Below are positions 45,858-54,909 of a stretch of 64,000 nucleotides of DNA, piece by piece (position 1 is the stretch's first letter; each line of letters starts with the position of its first letter). The notes under the pieces were generated by a model. The model made no database searches. It saw only the letters and a list, made by a program, of their open reading frames with translations, and was not told where the DNA came from. The stretch is taken from the NCBI RefSeq assembly GCF_026427715.1, contig NZ_CP107558.1, positions 2,207,001 through 2,271,000 on the forward strand. Reading direction: 5' to 3'. The translations under genes were made by a program, and so were the position numbers. The stretch comes from Methylocystis sp. MJC1. Its GTDB lineage: Bacteria; Pseudomonadota; Alphaproteobacteria; Rhizobiales; Beijerinckiaceae.

Positions 45858-46745
45858 CCGAACTGGATCAAAACGAGGCACGCCCAGCCGATTGTCGATA
45901 ATATCCGCGTAGTAAGCGATAAGTAACGCAACATGCTCGTCGAATGCCTCGAGCAAGCGAGCGTTCAGCGTGATTTTATATTTTGGCTTATTGTCGACAC
46001 ACAGCAATCCTGCGCGCGCTGCGTCGTTTAAGATCTTTCGCATATGGCTGCGCGATAGCCCCAATCGAAGACTCAAGTTGAATAGTGACACGTCGATCTG
46101 CGGACAAAACGCGTGTGGCTCGTCGAAAAAATTGGCCTCTCGCAACAGTTCGAGCAGGAACTGATAGCCGCCGTCGCGATCTGCGAACATCAATATGTCT
46201 TGATGCCACTCGAGCAATAGAATTCCATTGAAGTAGTCGTCAGCCGCAATCCTCATGACTTGGAGATCGACTGCGGGATCGGAACCCAATCGCACATAGC
46301 CTCCTCTCGGCATGATTTGATCTAGCGCGGCATAAATGGCTCCCATCAGCTCAGCGCGATAGCCTCGCAGCTTTTGCGTTGGCCTGAGGAAACGGTAGCG
46401 CTTGTCTGCGGCGGAGCAGCTTTCAAGATAACCGGAAAGCTCGAGCATCTTGACGAAGGCGAACACACGCCCCCTGCTCGCCACGCGCCGTTCAGCACAG
46501 ATATTCTGCATCTTGCGTATTGTGAGCCCGGACCGGACATCGTCGATGTCGAGGTAAGAATCCAGATAAATGCAAATGTTTGCTATAAGCGATCTTGCTG
46601 TCTCATTGACGAGAAAGCGAGCCACATTCGAGCCACTGTGCATTTTGTAGATTATTTCCGAATAAATCGTCCTTGATCGGTAAAAATTTGGATGCAACAT
46701 CAACGCTCTCGCACGCGAAAGAAGCTCTTCTGAAATACGTTTCAT
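45798..46745 (-). CDS. Unrecognised helical protein, possible winged-helix regulator, with repeat-derived C-terminus
   Basis: The 315-residue protein starts at the ATG at 46745; GTG codons just upstream are alternatives. It has two segments that look like winged-helix DNA-binding modules: LTIRKMQNICAERRVASRGRVFAFVKMLELSGYL, quoted as two parts around residue 75-105, and LRLGLSRSHMRKILNDAARAGLL near 240. The last 20 or so residues (DVTASEAKQTRAV...) are read from a family B repeat arm, so the original end was probably altered. It is more AT-rich than its neighbours, suggesting transfer. No family is recognised. Confidence 0.6.
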   Translation of the reverse strand: MKRISEELLSRARALMLHPNFYRSRTIYSEIIYKMHSGSNVARFLVNETARSLIANICIYLDSYLDIDDVRSGLTIRKMQNICAERRVASRGRVFAFVKMLELSGYLESCSAADKRYRFLRPTQKLRGYRAELMGAIYAALDQIMPRGGYVRLGSDPAVDLQVMRIAADDYFNGILLLEWHQDILMFADRDGGYQFLLELLREANFFDEPHAFCPQIDVSLFNLSLRLGLSRSHMRKILNDAARAGLLCVDNKPKYKITLNARLLEAFDEHVALLIAYYADIIDNRLGVPRFDPVRDVTASEAKQTRAVKGDPVG

Positions 46746-47114
46746 CGACACCACTCAATTGAAGAAATTAACTCGGAAATCATGCAAATCACTTATCGAC
46801 CGAGTGCCGTCTCGGCGCGAGGATTTCTGGGTCGCGTCGCTATCTTTCGGCCCGCCTCGCTCTCGCTCGCGACGTCGGCTCGCTTCTGGGCTCATCGAGC
46901 GCTACGAGCTTTTTAGGATCAAAATCCAGTGGGATCCAAAAAGCCCTTGCGCTGTTTCTTTGTCCCCTCGCCCTGCTCGCTCGGGCGGTCTTCAGACTAT
47001 CGCTTTTTCAAGCGCAGATCGTTTCAAAAATCGCCATTTACGGCAACTTCATTGATCTTATTTCTTTCCCGCGAGGCCTCAAAAAATATATCCGTTGTTT
47101 GCAGAGGGCATGAA
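46746..47114. other. Spacer of 369 bp without a recognised gene
   Basis: The first half is AT-richer; the second half is GC-rich with low-complexity CTCGCTCTCGCTCGCGACG runs resembling decayed repeat arms. No promoter, RNA gene or convincing open frame is seen. Confidence 0.5.
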
Positions 47115-47678
47115 ATGGCAATCGCGTGGATATCTGAAATCCGTAATAATCATCCGACTGCGTCTTTGAGTGTTTGCATTGATGATGGGCGTCACCCGAC
47201 CGTCAATGGCGTTACCTATGACAGGGAGCAATGGCTTGATGTCGCTCCTCGACGTGGCCCGGATGACCCCACAATCGTCAGGCCTGAAAATATGGCTGTG
47301 CCGTGGAGCTATGGCGGCGCAAACAAAATGCTTCTGCGCCTCAAGTCGATCGGTGGCCAGAACACAGTCTCTGCCGAAATTCGTGGGACGGATGCGTGGG
47401 ATTACATTGTTTTTCGTAACGTCGAGCTCACTGAGCTGAAATCCCTCGATGCCGGATCACAGGGCGATGCGCCCGGCGTCAACCATTCCTGGTGGTCTGT
47501 CTCCTTGCACGAGAACGGTGTCATCGAATGGCATATGATGGATCGACAGGGGGCGCGTCATGACGACATTATTGACGCGCTGAATAAAACGGGCAGTTTT
47601 TTCATTCAGATCCTCCCCGATCTCATAAAGATGGAGACCGAAATGGCTAAGCTCGCGACGACGGTCATCGCCGCCTGA
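47115..47678 (+). CDS. Unrecognised 187-residue protein
   Basis: I start at the ATG after AGAGGGC; the open frame extends 62 codons upstream through low-complexity DNA that does not look coding. The protein appears beta-rich in the middle (VPWSYGGANKMLLRL, NTVSAEIRGTDAWDYIVFRN, HSWWSVSLHENGVIEWHMMD) and ends with a helix. No signal peptide or cysteine motif. Possibly acquired together with the neighbouring minus-strand gene. A hairpin follows the stop. Confidence 0.6.
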   Translation: MAIAWISEIRNNHPTASLSVCIDDGRHPTVNGVTYDREQWLDVAPRRGPDDPTIVRPENMAVPWSYGGANKMLLRLKSIGGQNTVSAEIRGTDAWDYIVFRNVELTELKSLDAGSQGDAPGVNHSWWSVSLHENGVIEWHMMDRQGARHDDIIDALNKTGSFFIQILPDLIKMETEMAKLATTVIAA

Positions 47679-47699
47679 TTGAGCGAGGAGAGATGCAAA

Positions 47700-47728
47700 A
47701 GCGTAGGACGCGACAGGCGTCCTACGCT
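47700..47728. terminator. Hairpin terminator between convergent genes
   Basis: AGCGTAGGACGC and GCGTCCTACGCT form a 12-bp stem with a 5-base loop. The minus strand continues with TTTTGC, so it best serves ycjX; it may stop both genes. Confidence 0.65.
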
Positions 47729-47810
47729 CACTGCCCGGAATTTTAGTTGTCGCGATGTCAGCCGAGCATGCGTGTGTCTGCACCCGCGTTCGAGACTAAG
47801 TAACGCAGCC

Positions 47811-49307
47811 TCAAACCAGCTTGTCGCCGACCAGGAACTCCATCGCGCGATCGAGCCTGATATGGGGGAGCGGCAAAGGCTCGCGATCCTTTCCGAGCTT
47901 GGCGACCGGCGGACGAAATTTCAGGAAGCGGAATTCGGCTTCCTCCTCGTCGAGCGCCAAAGCGTCTCCGCGAAACACCGCTTTCGGATCGTCGGGCAAT
48001 TCGCCGGGAAAGATCGCGCCTTCCGCAGTGCCGTCGAAGACGTCGTCGCCGATGCGCTCGCCCTCGATCGGCGTTCCAACAATGGCGGACAGCTTCTCGC
48101 CCTCGTGGCGCACGACGGCTTCGCGCGTCGCACGCACCGCGGCCATGGCGATCACATCGATCTCCGCGCCGACCCCTTCCGCCCGCGCAATGGCGCGGCC
48201 GGTGAGATGGCGCAGGATCGCCTCCAGCCGGTCGTGGCTCGTATGATGGAGATGATCGGCCTTTGTCGCCGCAAACAGGATGCGGTCGATCTTCGGCCGG
48301 AAGATCGTCGAGAGCAGATTGGAGCGGCCGGTGCGGAACGCGTTCAGCACGTCGGTGAGCGCATTTTCGAGGTCGCGCACCGCCGCCGGGCCGGAGTTCA
48401 GAGCCGCGAGCGCGTCGACCAGCACGATCTGCCGGTCGAGTCGGGCGAAATGATCGCGGAAGAAGGGCTTTACGACGTGAGTCTTATAGGCTTCGTAGCG
48501 GCGCTCCATCTCCCGCCCGAGGCTGCGATAGGGCAGCTCCTCCCCCTCCTCCACCGGCAATGGCGCGAAGGTCAGCGCGGGCGAGCCTTCGAGATCTCCA
48601 GGCATCAGAAAACGCCCCGGCGGCAGGGTCGAGAGCGCGAAGCGCTCGGTTTTGGCGAGCCGCAGATATTCGGTAAAGAGCCGCGCCAGCTTCTGGGCGG
48701 TCGGCTCCGAGTAACGCCCCTTGGGGTCGACGCCGACGGTCGCGCCGCGCCATTCGGCGGCGATCGGCGCGCGCGCCGCCGCGCTCGCCGCCTCAAGGGT
48801 CTCATGCGACCACTGTGCATAGGATTTGCCGAGCAAGGGGAGATCGAGCAGCCATTCTCCCGGATAATCCACGATGTCGATGTCGAGACGCGCATTCTCC
48901 TGGCCGATATGGCGCAAAGACCAGGCGTTCGATTTGAACTCGATGGCGACGCGCAGCTCGGAAATACGGCGCGTCGATTGCGGCCAATGTCGCTCGTCTC
49001 CGCTCGTCAGCGCCTCGAGATGCTCCTCATAGGCGAAGCGCGGGACGTTGAAGTCCGGCTGAGGATCGAGATGGGCGGAAGTGATGCGGCCTTCCGCGTG
49101 CGCGCGAAAGACCGGCAGATGCGCCTTACGACCGGCCGCTAGCGCGCGCGTCAGATGATGAACGAGAGAGGTGATGAAAACCGTCTTGCCTGAGCGCGAC
49201 AGGCCCGTGACCCCGAGCCGCAGGCGGGCGCCCGAGACGAAATCGGCGAGGCTCTCGGCGGCGACCCGGGTCTCGAACCAAAGATCGGACATTTGCGAGG
49301 AAGGCAC
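47811..49307 (-). CDS. ycjX: YcjX-family P-loop protein
   Basis: The 498-residue protein has a Walker A motif (GVTGLSRSGKTVFITSLVHHL) and a DYPGEWLLDLPLL segment, the signature of YcjX (DUF463), a GTPase-like family. Further family blocks: PGRFLMPGDLEGSPALTF and DRQIVLVDALAALN. The GTG at 49307 has GGAG upstream; an ATG five codons later is an alternative. In enterobacteria ycjX sits with the ycjF membrane gene in the phage-shock regulon; here its partner is not adjacent. Exact role unknown. Confidence 0.92.
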   Translation of the reverse strand: MPSSQMSDLWFETRVAAESLADFVSGARLRLGVTGLSRSGKTVFITSLVHHLTRALAAGRKAHLPVFRAHAEGRITSAHLDPQPDFNVPRFAYEEHLEALTSGDERHWPQSTRRISELRVAIEFKSNAWSLRHIGQENARLDIDIVDYPGEWLLDLPLLGKSYAQWSHETLEAASAAARAPIAAEWRGATVGVDPKGRYSEPTAQKLARLFTEYLRLAKTERFALSTLPPGRFLMPGDLEGSPALTFAPLPVEEGEELPYRSLGREMERRYEAYKTHVVKPFFRDHFARLDRQIVLVDALAALNSGPAAVRDLENALTDVLNAFRTGRSNLLSTIFRPKIDRILFAATKADHLHHTSHDRLEAILRHLTGRAIARAEGVGAEIDVIAMAAVRATREAVVRHEGEKLSAIVGTPIEGERIGDDVFDGTAEGAIFPGELPDDPKAVFRGDALALDEEEAEFRFLKFRPPVAKLGKDREPLPLPHIRLDRAMEFLVGDKLV

Positions 49308-49404
49308 GGCGGCTCCGGGAAGAGGCGAGACGGAACCTCATCTAATCCAAGAGCCGCCAATTTGGGAGAGCGGATGGCGGAGAGTGAGTTTTTCCAACCA
49401 GCGC

Positions 49405-49473
49405 TGTCATTGCGAGCGCGGCGAAGCAATCCAGCCCAGCTATAGCGGCGCTTTGCTCCTCGCAATGACGGAC
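49405..49473. repeat. Dispersed repeat, family B, copy 3
   Basis: TGTCATTGCGAGCGCGGCGA...GCTCCTCGCAATGACGGACC, quoted in part: shorter copy with the same inverted CATTGCGAG/CTCGCAATG ends, between ycjX and gltA. Confidence 0.8.
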
Positions 49474-49525
49474 CTCAGGACAAACAGCCCGCGACGCTGT
49501 GTCGCTTACGAAGCGACAAGCGAAA

Positions 49526-49549
49526 GCAGGGCGAAAAGCAACGCCCTGC
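49526..49549 (-). terminator. Probable terminator of gltA
   Basis: GCAGGGCG and CGCCCTGC form an 8-bp stem with an 8-base loop; on the minus strand TTTCG follows. It lies just after the gltA stop. Confidence 0.55.
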
Positions 49550-49570
49550 CTCCCATCCCTCGCTCAGCAA

Positions 49571-50857
49571 TCACCGCTTCGACATCGGCACATAATCGCG
49601 CCGCTTCTCGCCCGTGTAGAGCTGGCGCGGGCGGCCGATCTTGGAGCCAGAATCCTCGATCATTTCCTTCCACTGGGCGATCCAGCCGACCGTGCGCGCC
49701 ACGGCGAAGAGCACCGTGAACATGGCGACGGGGAAGTTCATCGCCTTCAACGTGATGCCCGAATAGAAGTCGATGTTCGGATAGAGCTGCTTCTCGATGA
49801 AATAGTCGTCCGACAGCGCGATGCGCTCGAGCTCGAGCGCGACATCGAGAAGCGCATCCTTGACGCCCAGCTCGTTCAACACCTCGCGGGTCGTGCGCTG
49901 CATGATCTTCGCGCGCGGATCGTAGTTCTTATAGACGCGATGGCCGAAGCCCATCAGGCGGAAGGGATCGTTCTTGTCCTTGGCGCGGGCGATGAACTGC
50001 GGAATGCGGTCCGGCGTGCCGATCTCGGAGAGCATCTTGAGCACGGCCTCATTGGCGCCGCCATGCGCCGGGCCCCAAAGCGAGGCGATGCCCGCCGCGA
50101 TGCAGGCAAAAGGATTGGCGCCAGAGGAGCCCGAAAGGCGCACGGTCGAGGTCGAGGCGTTCTGCTCGTGATCGGCGTGCAGGATGAAGATGCGGTCGAG
50201 CGCGCGGGAGAGAACCGGATTGACCTTATATTCCTCGCAAGGCACGGCGAAGCACATGCGCAGGAAGTTCGACGTATAGTCGAGGTCGTTCTTGGGATAA
50301 ACGAAGGGCTGGCCGATCGAATATTTATAGGCCATCGCCGCCAGCGTCGGGATCTTGGCGATCATGCGCGTCGAGGCGACCATGCGCTCGACCGGATCGG
50401 CGATATTGGTCGAGTCGTGATAGAAGGCCGAGAGCGCGCCGACCGAGGCCACCATCACCGCCATCGGATGCGCGTCGCGGCGGAAGCCCTGGAAAAAGCG
50501 GGCCATCTGCTCGTGCACCATCGTGTGGCGCGTGATGCGATAATCGAAATCGGCCTTTTGCGCGCCCGTCGGCAACTCGCCGTAGAGCAGCAGGTAGCAG
50601 GTCTCGAGGAAGTCGCCGTGCTCGGCAAGCTGCTCGATCGGATAGCCGCGATAGAGCAGCACGCCCTCGTCGCCGTCGATGAAGGTGATCTTCGATTCGC
50701 AGGAGGCGGTCGAGGTGAAGCCGGGATCGAAGGTGAACATCTCGGTCTCGGAATAGAGACTGCGGATGTCCATGACGGACGGTCCCATCGTGCCTTCCAT
50801 GACCGGAAGGTCGATGGTTTTGCCGCCCACTGAGAAAGAAGCCTTGTTGTCGGCCAT
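49571..50857 (-). CDS. gltA: Citrate synthase
   Basis: The 428-residue type II citrate synthase has [18 protein letters not shown], the active-site His segments HEQMARFF and [26 protein letters not shown], and catalytic Asp near [14 protein letters not shown]. It makes citrate from acetyl-CoA and oxaloacetate in the TCA cycle. Length is normal for Proteobacteria. It is encoded singly; a 414-bp spacer with an inverted repeat lies upstream. Confidence 0.98.
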   Translation of the reverse strand: MADNKASFSVGGKTIDLPVMEGTMGPSVMDIRSLYSETEMFTFDPGFTSTASCESKITFIDGDEGVLLYRGYPIEQLAEHGDFLETCYLLLYGELPTGAQKADFDYRITRHTMVHEQMARFFQGFRRDAHPMAVMVASVGALSAFYHDSTNIADPVERMVASTRMIAKIPTLAAMAYKYSIGQPFVYPKNDLDYTSNFLRMCFAVPCEEYKVNPVLSRALDRIFILHADHEQNASTSTVRLSGSSGANPFACIAAGIASLWGPAHGGANEAVLKMLSEIGTPDRIPQFIARAKDKNDPFRLMGFGHRVYKNYDPRAKIMQRTTREVLNELGVKDALLDVALELERIALSDDYFIEKQLYPNIDFYSGITLKAMNFPVAMFTVLFAVARTVGWIAQWKEMIEDSGSKIGRPRQLYTGEKRRDYVPMSKR

Positions 50858-51271
50858 TGCGCACCCTCGTTAGTCGGCCCGGACGCGCGGCGGCGCCGTC
50901 CCCCAGCCGCCGCGACGTTCTCTTATAAATACGTCGCGATGCCGGCAGGCCTTTGGTTTTTTGCACATCTAGGGCGGGGACGACCTCTTGTGCAGCGCAA
51001 AAAGGTTACCGCTACCGCGAAGACTGTCAAGCTTTGAAGCTTACGAGGGCCTGTGCGCGGACAGGCGCACAAGCCGATCGAGCAAGCAACAGCCTGGCGT
51101 CGTTAGCCCCAAATACCTCCCCTTTACTGGGAGGTCGGCGTCCATAGGACGCCGGGTGAGGCTCACGCCGCCACGACAATCGTTGAACGCTGACCCCACC
51201 CGACCCCGCTTACGCAGGGCCACCCTCCCCGTAAAGGGGAGGGATGGGCTCACGCCCGGCTTAGTGCTTTC
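50858..51271. other. Spacer with a family F-type inverted repeat
   Basis: 51114-51246 carries CCTCCCCTTTACTGGGAGGT and CCCTCCCCGTAAAGGGGAGG on either side of GC-rich sequence. 50858-51113 should hold the gltA promoter, but I see no clear motif. No open frame is credible. Confidence 0.55.
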
Positions 51272-52690
51272 TCACTCGCTTTGGTCGGCGATGCGCGCCA
51301 GGCTCTCGTCGCGCCCGAGAATTTCGAGCACGTCGAAAATGCCCGGCGAGGTCGCGCGGCCGGTGAGCGCGGCGCGCAAGGGCTGCGCGAGGTCGCCGAG
51401 CTTCACGCCCAGTTCAACCGAAAGATCGCGCACGACGCCTTCGGTCGCCGCGGCGCTCCATTCGGTCAACGCCGCAAGCTTCGGCCCGAGCGCGGCGAGG
51501 CGCGATTTCGCTTCCGGCGAGAGGAGCTTTTGCGCCTTCTCGTCCATCGGCAGCGGACGCTGCACAAAGAGGAAGCCGGCGCCGTCGACAAGCTCGTTGA
51601 GCGTCTTGGCGCGCGCCTTCAGGCCCGCAAGCGCCGCGCGCAACTGGGCGCGCTTATGATCGTCGAGCGCCGCCAGCACCGCCTCGCCGCCCTGGAGATA
51701 AGGCAGCGTGTCGACCAAAATCTGGAACAGCTCGTCGTCGGGCGTGTCGCGCAGATAATGCCCATTCATATTTTCGAGCTTCACGAAATCGAAGCGCGCC
51801 GGCGAGCGATGCACCTGGGAGAGATCGAACGCTTCGATCATCTCTGCTTGCGTGAAGAACTCCTTGTCGCCCTGGCTCCAGCCCAGGCGCACGAGATAAT
51901 TGCGCAGCGCCGCCGGCACATAGCCCATGGCGCGATAGGCGTCGACGCCGAGCGCGCCATGGCGCTTGGAGAGCTTGGCGCCGTCCGGCCCGTGAATGAG
52001 CGGAATATGGGCGAAAGCCGGCGTCTGCCAGCCCATCGCCTCATAGATGTGCTTTTGCCGCGCGGCGTTGGTGAGGTGATCGTCGCCGCGGATGATCTGC
52101 GTGACGCCCATGTCGTGGTCGTCAACGACGACGGCGAGCATATAGGTCGGCGTGCCGTCGGAACGCAGCAGGATGAAATCGTCGAGGTCCTTGTTGGGGA
52201 AGACCACCCTGCTCTGCACGGCGTCCTCGATTACCGTCTCGCCCGCCTCCGGCGCCTTGATGCGCACGACGAAAGGCGCGCCGGCGGGCGCCTCCGAAGG
52301 ATCGCGATCGCGCCAGCGGCCATCGTAGCGCGGCGGGCGCTTCTCGGCGCGCGCCTTTTCGCGCATTTCCTCGAGCTCCTGCGGCGTAGCATAGCAGCGA
52401 TAGGCGAGGCCTTTCGCCAGCAGCTCATGCGCCACCTCGGCGTGACGCGCGGCGCGCGAGAACTGGTAGATGACGTCGCCGTCCCAATCGAGGCCGAGCC
52501 ATTTCATGCCGTCGATGATGGCCTCGATCGCCGCCTCGGTGGAGCGCTCGCGGTCGGTGTCCTCGATGCGCAGCATCATCCGCCCGCCATGGCGCTTGGC
52601 GTAGAGCCAGTTGAACAAAGCCGTGCGCGCCCCGCCGATATGCAGGAAGCCGGTGGGCGACGGGGCGAAGCGGGTGACGACCTCGGACAT
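51272..52690 (-). CDS. gltX: Glutamyl-tRNA synthetase
   Basis: The 472-residue class I synthetase has the HIGH motif in [19 protein letters not shown] and KLSKR in [12 protein letters not shown], plus WLGLDWDG. I start at the ATG giving [14 protein letters not shown]; the open frame extends 27 codons upstream, but those residues are read from a family B repeat. It charges tRNA-Glu. Many alphaproteobacteria also charge tRNA-Gln this way and amidate it with GatCAB. Confidence 0.97.
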   Translation of the reverse strand: MSEVVTRFAPSPTGFLHIGGARTALFNWLYAKRHGGRMMLRIEDTDRERSTEAAIEAIIDGMKWLGLDWDGDVIYQFSRAARHAEVAHELLAKGLAYRCYATPQELEEMREKARAEKRPPRYDGRWRDRDPSEAPAGAPFVVRIKAPEAGETVIEDAVQSRVVFPNKDLDDFILLRSDGTPTYMLAVVVDDHDMGVTQIIRGDDHLTNAARQKHIYEAMGWQTPAFAHIPLIHGPDGAKLSKRHGALGVDAYRAMGYVPAALRNYLVRLGWSQGDKEFFTQAEMIEAFDLSQVHRSPARFDFVKLENMNGHYLRDTPDDELFQILVDTLPYLQGGEAVLAALDDHKRAQLRAALAGLKARAKTLNELVDGAGFLFVQRPLPMDEKAQKLLSPEAKSRLAALGPKLAALTEWSAAATEGVVRDLSVELGVKLGDLAQPLRAALTGRATSPGIFDVLEILGRDESLARIADQSE

Positions 52691-52722
52691 GGGGCGGCGA
52701 TGATCCAGCGGAGCGACGACGC

Positions 52723-52807
52723 CCATCATTGCGAGGAGCGAAGCGACGAAGCAATCCAGAGCGGCCATCACTGCCCTGGATTGCTTCGCGTCGCTCGCAA
52801 TGACGGG
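52723..52807. repeat. Dispersed repeat, family B, copy 4
   Basis: CATTGCGAGGAGCGAAGCGA and TTCGCGTCGCTCGCAATGAC arms flank AATCCAGAGCGGCC...CCTGGATT. It lies directly upstream of gltX. Confidence 0.85.
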
Positions 52808-52854
52808 GTCGTCGCGAATTTCGAGAGGGCCCCTCTAGCACGCGCATTCTTGCA

Positions 52855-52915
52855 ATGCGAGCCTGAAGGCTCGCGGTCCATAGCGGCCCGGACCGCGGGC
52901 CTTCAGGCCCGCATT
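52855..52915. repeat. Dispersed palindrome, family C, copy 1
   Basis: GCCTGAAGGCTCGCGGTCC faces GGACCGCGGGCCTTCAGGC across a short loop. Other copies at 58837-58884 and 60562-60620. Confidence 0.8.
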
Positions 52916-52941
52916 TACGCCTCTGACGTCGACGCCATTGG

Positions 52942-53664
52942 CTATGCTGGCAGCATGACCACCTTCGTCTTGATCGGCGTTCGGGAATAAAGGTCGATCA
53001 TGTCTTGGCTGAGGAGGCCGGTGCAGCCGCTGGTGACGCCGGTGCCGATCGTCTCGGGGTCGCTGGTGCTGTAGATCGTATAGACCGTGTAGACGCCGTT
53101 CCTATAGAGATAGAGCACGCGGGCGCCGAGCGGGTTGTCCAGACCTCCCGGCATGCCGCGGGCATATTGGCGCGCCTCCGGCTGGCGCGCGATCATCTCC
53201 TTGGGCGGCGTCCAGATGGGCCATTCGGCCTTGCGCCCGACATAAACCTCCCCGCTCCACAGGAACCCAGGCCGGCCGACATTGGCGCCGTAACGGGTGG
53301 CCTTTCCGTCGCCTTCGATGCGATAGACGTGGTAATTGCGGGGATCGACGATAATCGTGCCGGGCGCCTCTTTGGTGTCGTAGCGCACTGTCTGGCGAAA
53401 ATATTTCGGATTGATCTTGCCGATATCGACCGCGGGGATCGGGAATTTCTCGTTTGGCACAGCCGCGTAAAACTTCGCCGCCTCGGCGCGGCCCATGTCG
53501 TCGGACACGCAGCCGGCGAGCCCCAGCGCGCCGAGACCGGCGGCGGAGCCGGACAGAAACGACCGGCGGCTGAGACGCCCGGACCGAAGCCCGAGCAGAG
53601 CTCCCTCGTTGCTTTCGCCGGCCTCGGCAATTCCTTCGTCAACGATCATTTTGGACTTTCCCAT
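52942..53664 (-). CDS. L,D-transpeptidase (YkuD)-like lipoprotein with altered active site
   Basis: The 240-residue protein has a Tat-type signal (SRRSFLSGSAAGLGALGLAGC) with Arg33-Arg34 and a lipobox Cys52, so it is probably exported folded and anchored. The YkuD domain (about 100-238) is clear, with Cys214 in TSGC. The His expected in the HGT motif is Tyr198 (YTIYSTSDPETIG), and the usual GCxR is GCTG. Typical family members cross-link peptidoglycan or attach lipoproteins; here activity is doubtful. AGGAG abuts the ATG. Confidence 0.85.
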   Translation of the reverse strand: MGKSKMIVDEGIAEAGESNEGALLGLRSGRLSRRSFLSGSAAGLGALGLAGCVSDDMGRAEAAKFYAAVPNEKFPIPAVDIGKINPKYFRQTVRYDTKEAPGTIIVDPRNYHVYRIEGDGKATRYGANVGRPGFLWSGEVYVGRKAEWPIWTPPKEMIARQPEARQYARGMPGGLDNPLGARVLYLYRNGVYTVYTIYSTSDPETIGTGVTSGCTGLLSQDMIDLYSRTPIKTKVVMLPA

Positions 53665-53906
53665 CTCCTGTCGCCCGGCCAGAGAGTACTCGGGCAGAAA
53701 ACGCTACGCCTTTGCTGAGCTGAGATTGCCGTCTCACGGCTCGATTGGCAAGGTGGAGATGAGGCAGGAGCCGCCCTGCCCTGATGACTGCTATGCGTAA
53801 AAAGCGGCCCTCCGCAATACGGCCGCATAGTAGTTTCAGATGGGAAATACACCGACAACGGGAATTGAAACGACATCAATGTCCGCTAACCCAAGCTGGG
53901 CAAAAA

Positions 53907-54737
53907 ATGAAAGAAACACAGCACATTTTGAAGAGCATCCATCTTGCGAATGAGCGGGCGGTATGGGTCCGTGAACCGGAGCATAGGGCCACCAACGTGA
54001 CGGTATTTCTGGATGCGGAGCTTTACCGCGATCGTGTTGGGGCGATATCGATCATCGACGCCCTTGAGTCCAAGGGTGACATTGATAGTTCACTTTTTGT
54101 CTTTGTCTCAATGGAAAGCGCCGCATCCCGGTGGGTGGAGTGCCCCTGCTATTCTCCGTTCGCTCAGTTCATCGAAGACGAATTATTTACCTGGTTGGAG
54201 AGCGCCTATCCAAGTGCACTCGAAGCCCGGGAGCGTGTGATCGCGGGGCTCAGCTATACCGGTTTGGCCGCGGCTTATGTCTCGATGATGAATCCCTCTC
54301 GATTCACGAAGGTGATCGCGCAGTCCGGCTCGTTCTGGTCAAACGATTGTTGGATTATCGACTATTTCGAGAAACTGGATCCCAAGCCAAAAACAGAATT
54401 TCACTTGGATGTGGGTCTGCAAGAGACACAGGACAACGTTCTGCACAAAGAGGGCGTTTTGCAGACAGTCTCCCAGATCGAAGCCGTGAAGAGATTTCGA
54501 GACGCATTGCTGCGACACGGCTACCAACCTCGTTATGTCGAATTTGATGGAGGGCACGACTTCGCAGCTTGGAGCTCTACGCTGCCAGATGCACTGCGAT
54601 GGGCCCTGCCTTCTACAAGGAATGAGCCCAACCATGCCGTCAGCAATGCCCTCCGCTGCATCGCTGACGGGCTGCTATCGGCAAACGTCAACGACCGCAA
54701 TGGGGTCATGAGCGGAAACGCGAAGGGACTTAACTGA
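53907..54737 (+). CDS. Esterase-like alpha/beta hydrolase
   Basis: The 276-residue protein starts at an internal ATG; the frame is open 41 codons further upstream, without a clear ribosome site. It has the esterase-D/enterochelin-esterase-like layout: VTVFLDAELY, the nucleophile motif VIAGLSYTGLAA (Ser, second small residue Thr instead of Gly), FTKVIAQSGSFW, and FDGGHDFAAW with the catalytic His. The strand for the acid is not certain. No signal peptide. Somewhat lower GC than neighbours. The substrate is unknown; a family A repeat follows. Confidence 0.8.
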   Translation: MKETQHILKSIHLANERAVWVREPEHRATNVTVFLDAELYRDRVGAISIIDALESKGDIDSSLFVFVSMESAASRWVECPCYSPFAQFIEDELFTWLESAYPSALEARERVIAGLSYTGLAAAYVSMMNPSRFTKVIAQSGSFWSNDCWIIDYFEKLDPKPKTEFHLDVGLQETQDNVLHKEGVLQTVSQIEAVKRFRDALLRHGYQPRYVEFDGGHDFAAWSSTLPDALRWALPSTRNEPNHAVSNALRCIADGLLSANVNDRNGVMSGNAKGLN

Positions 54738-54740
54738 CCT

Positions 54741-54909
54741 GTTACACCATTTCCGCTTGAACAGCTCGCTTTGGGGGGTGTCATTCCCGGCGGGCTAGAA
54801 GCCCGACCGGGAATCCAGAGCCACAAGTGCGCTGATTCTGCTCTGGATTCCCGATCGCTCGCATTGCGAGCGTCGGGAATGACACCAAACCAATCAAGCG
54901 GATCGCGTA
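54741..54909. repeat. Dispersed repeat, family A, full copy
   Basis: Nearly identical to 1319-1486, including the outer ACCATTTCCGCTTGAACAGC flank and the ACCAATCAAGCGGATCGCGT end. These shared flanks mark the element's limits at about 165 bp. Confidence 0.87.

Noticed and set aside
52691..52771. N-terminal extension of gltX
   Set aside because: The 27 extra codons are encoded by a family B repeat; the ATG at 52690 gives the normal GltX N-terminus.
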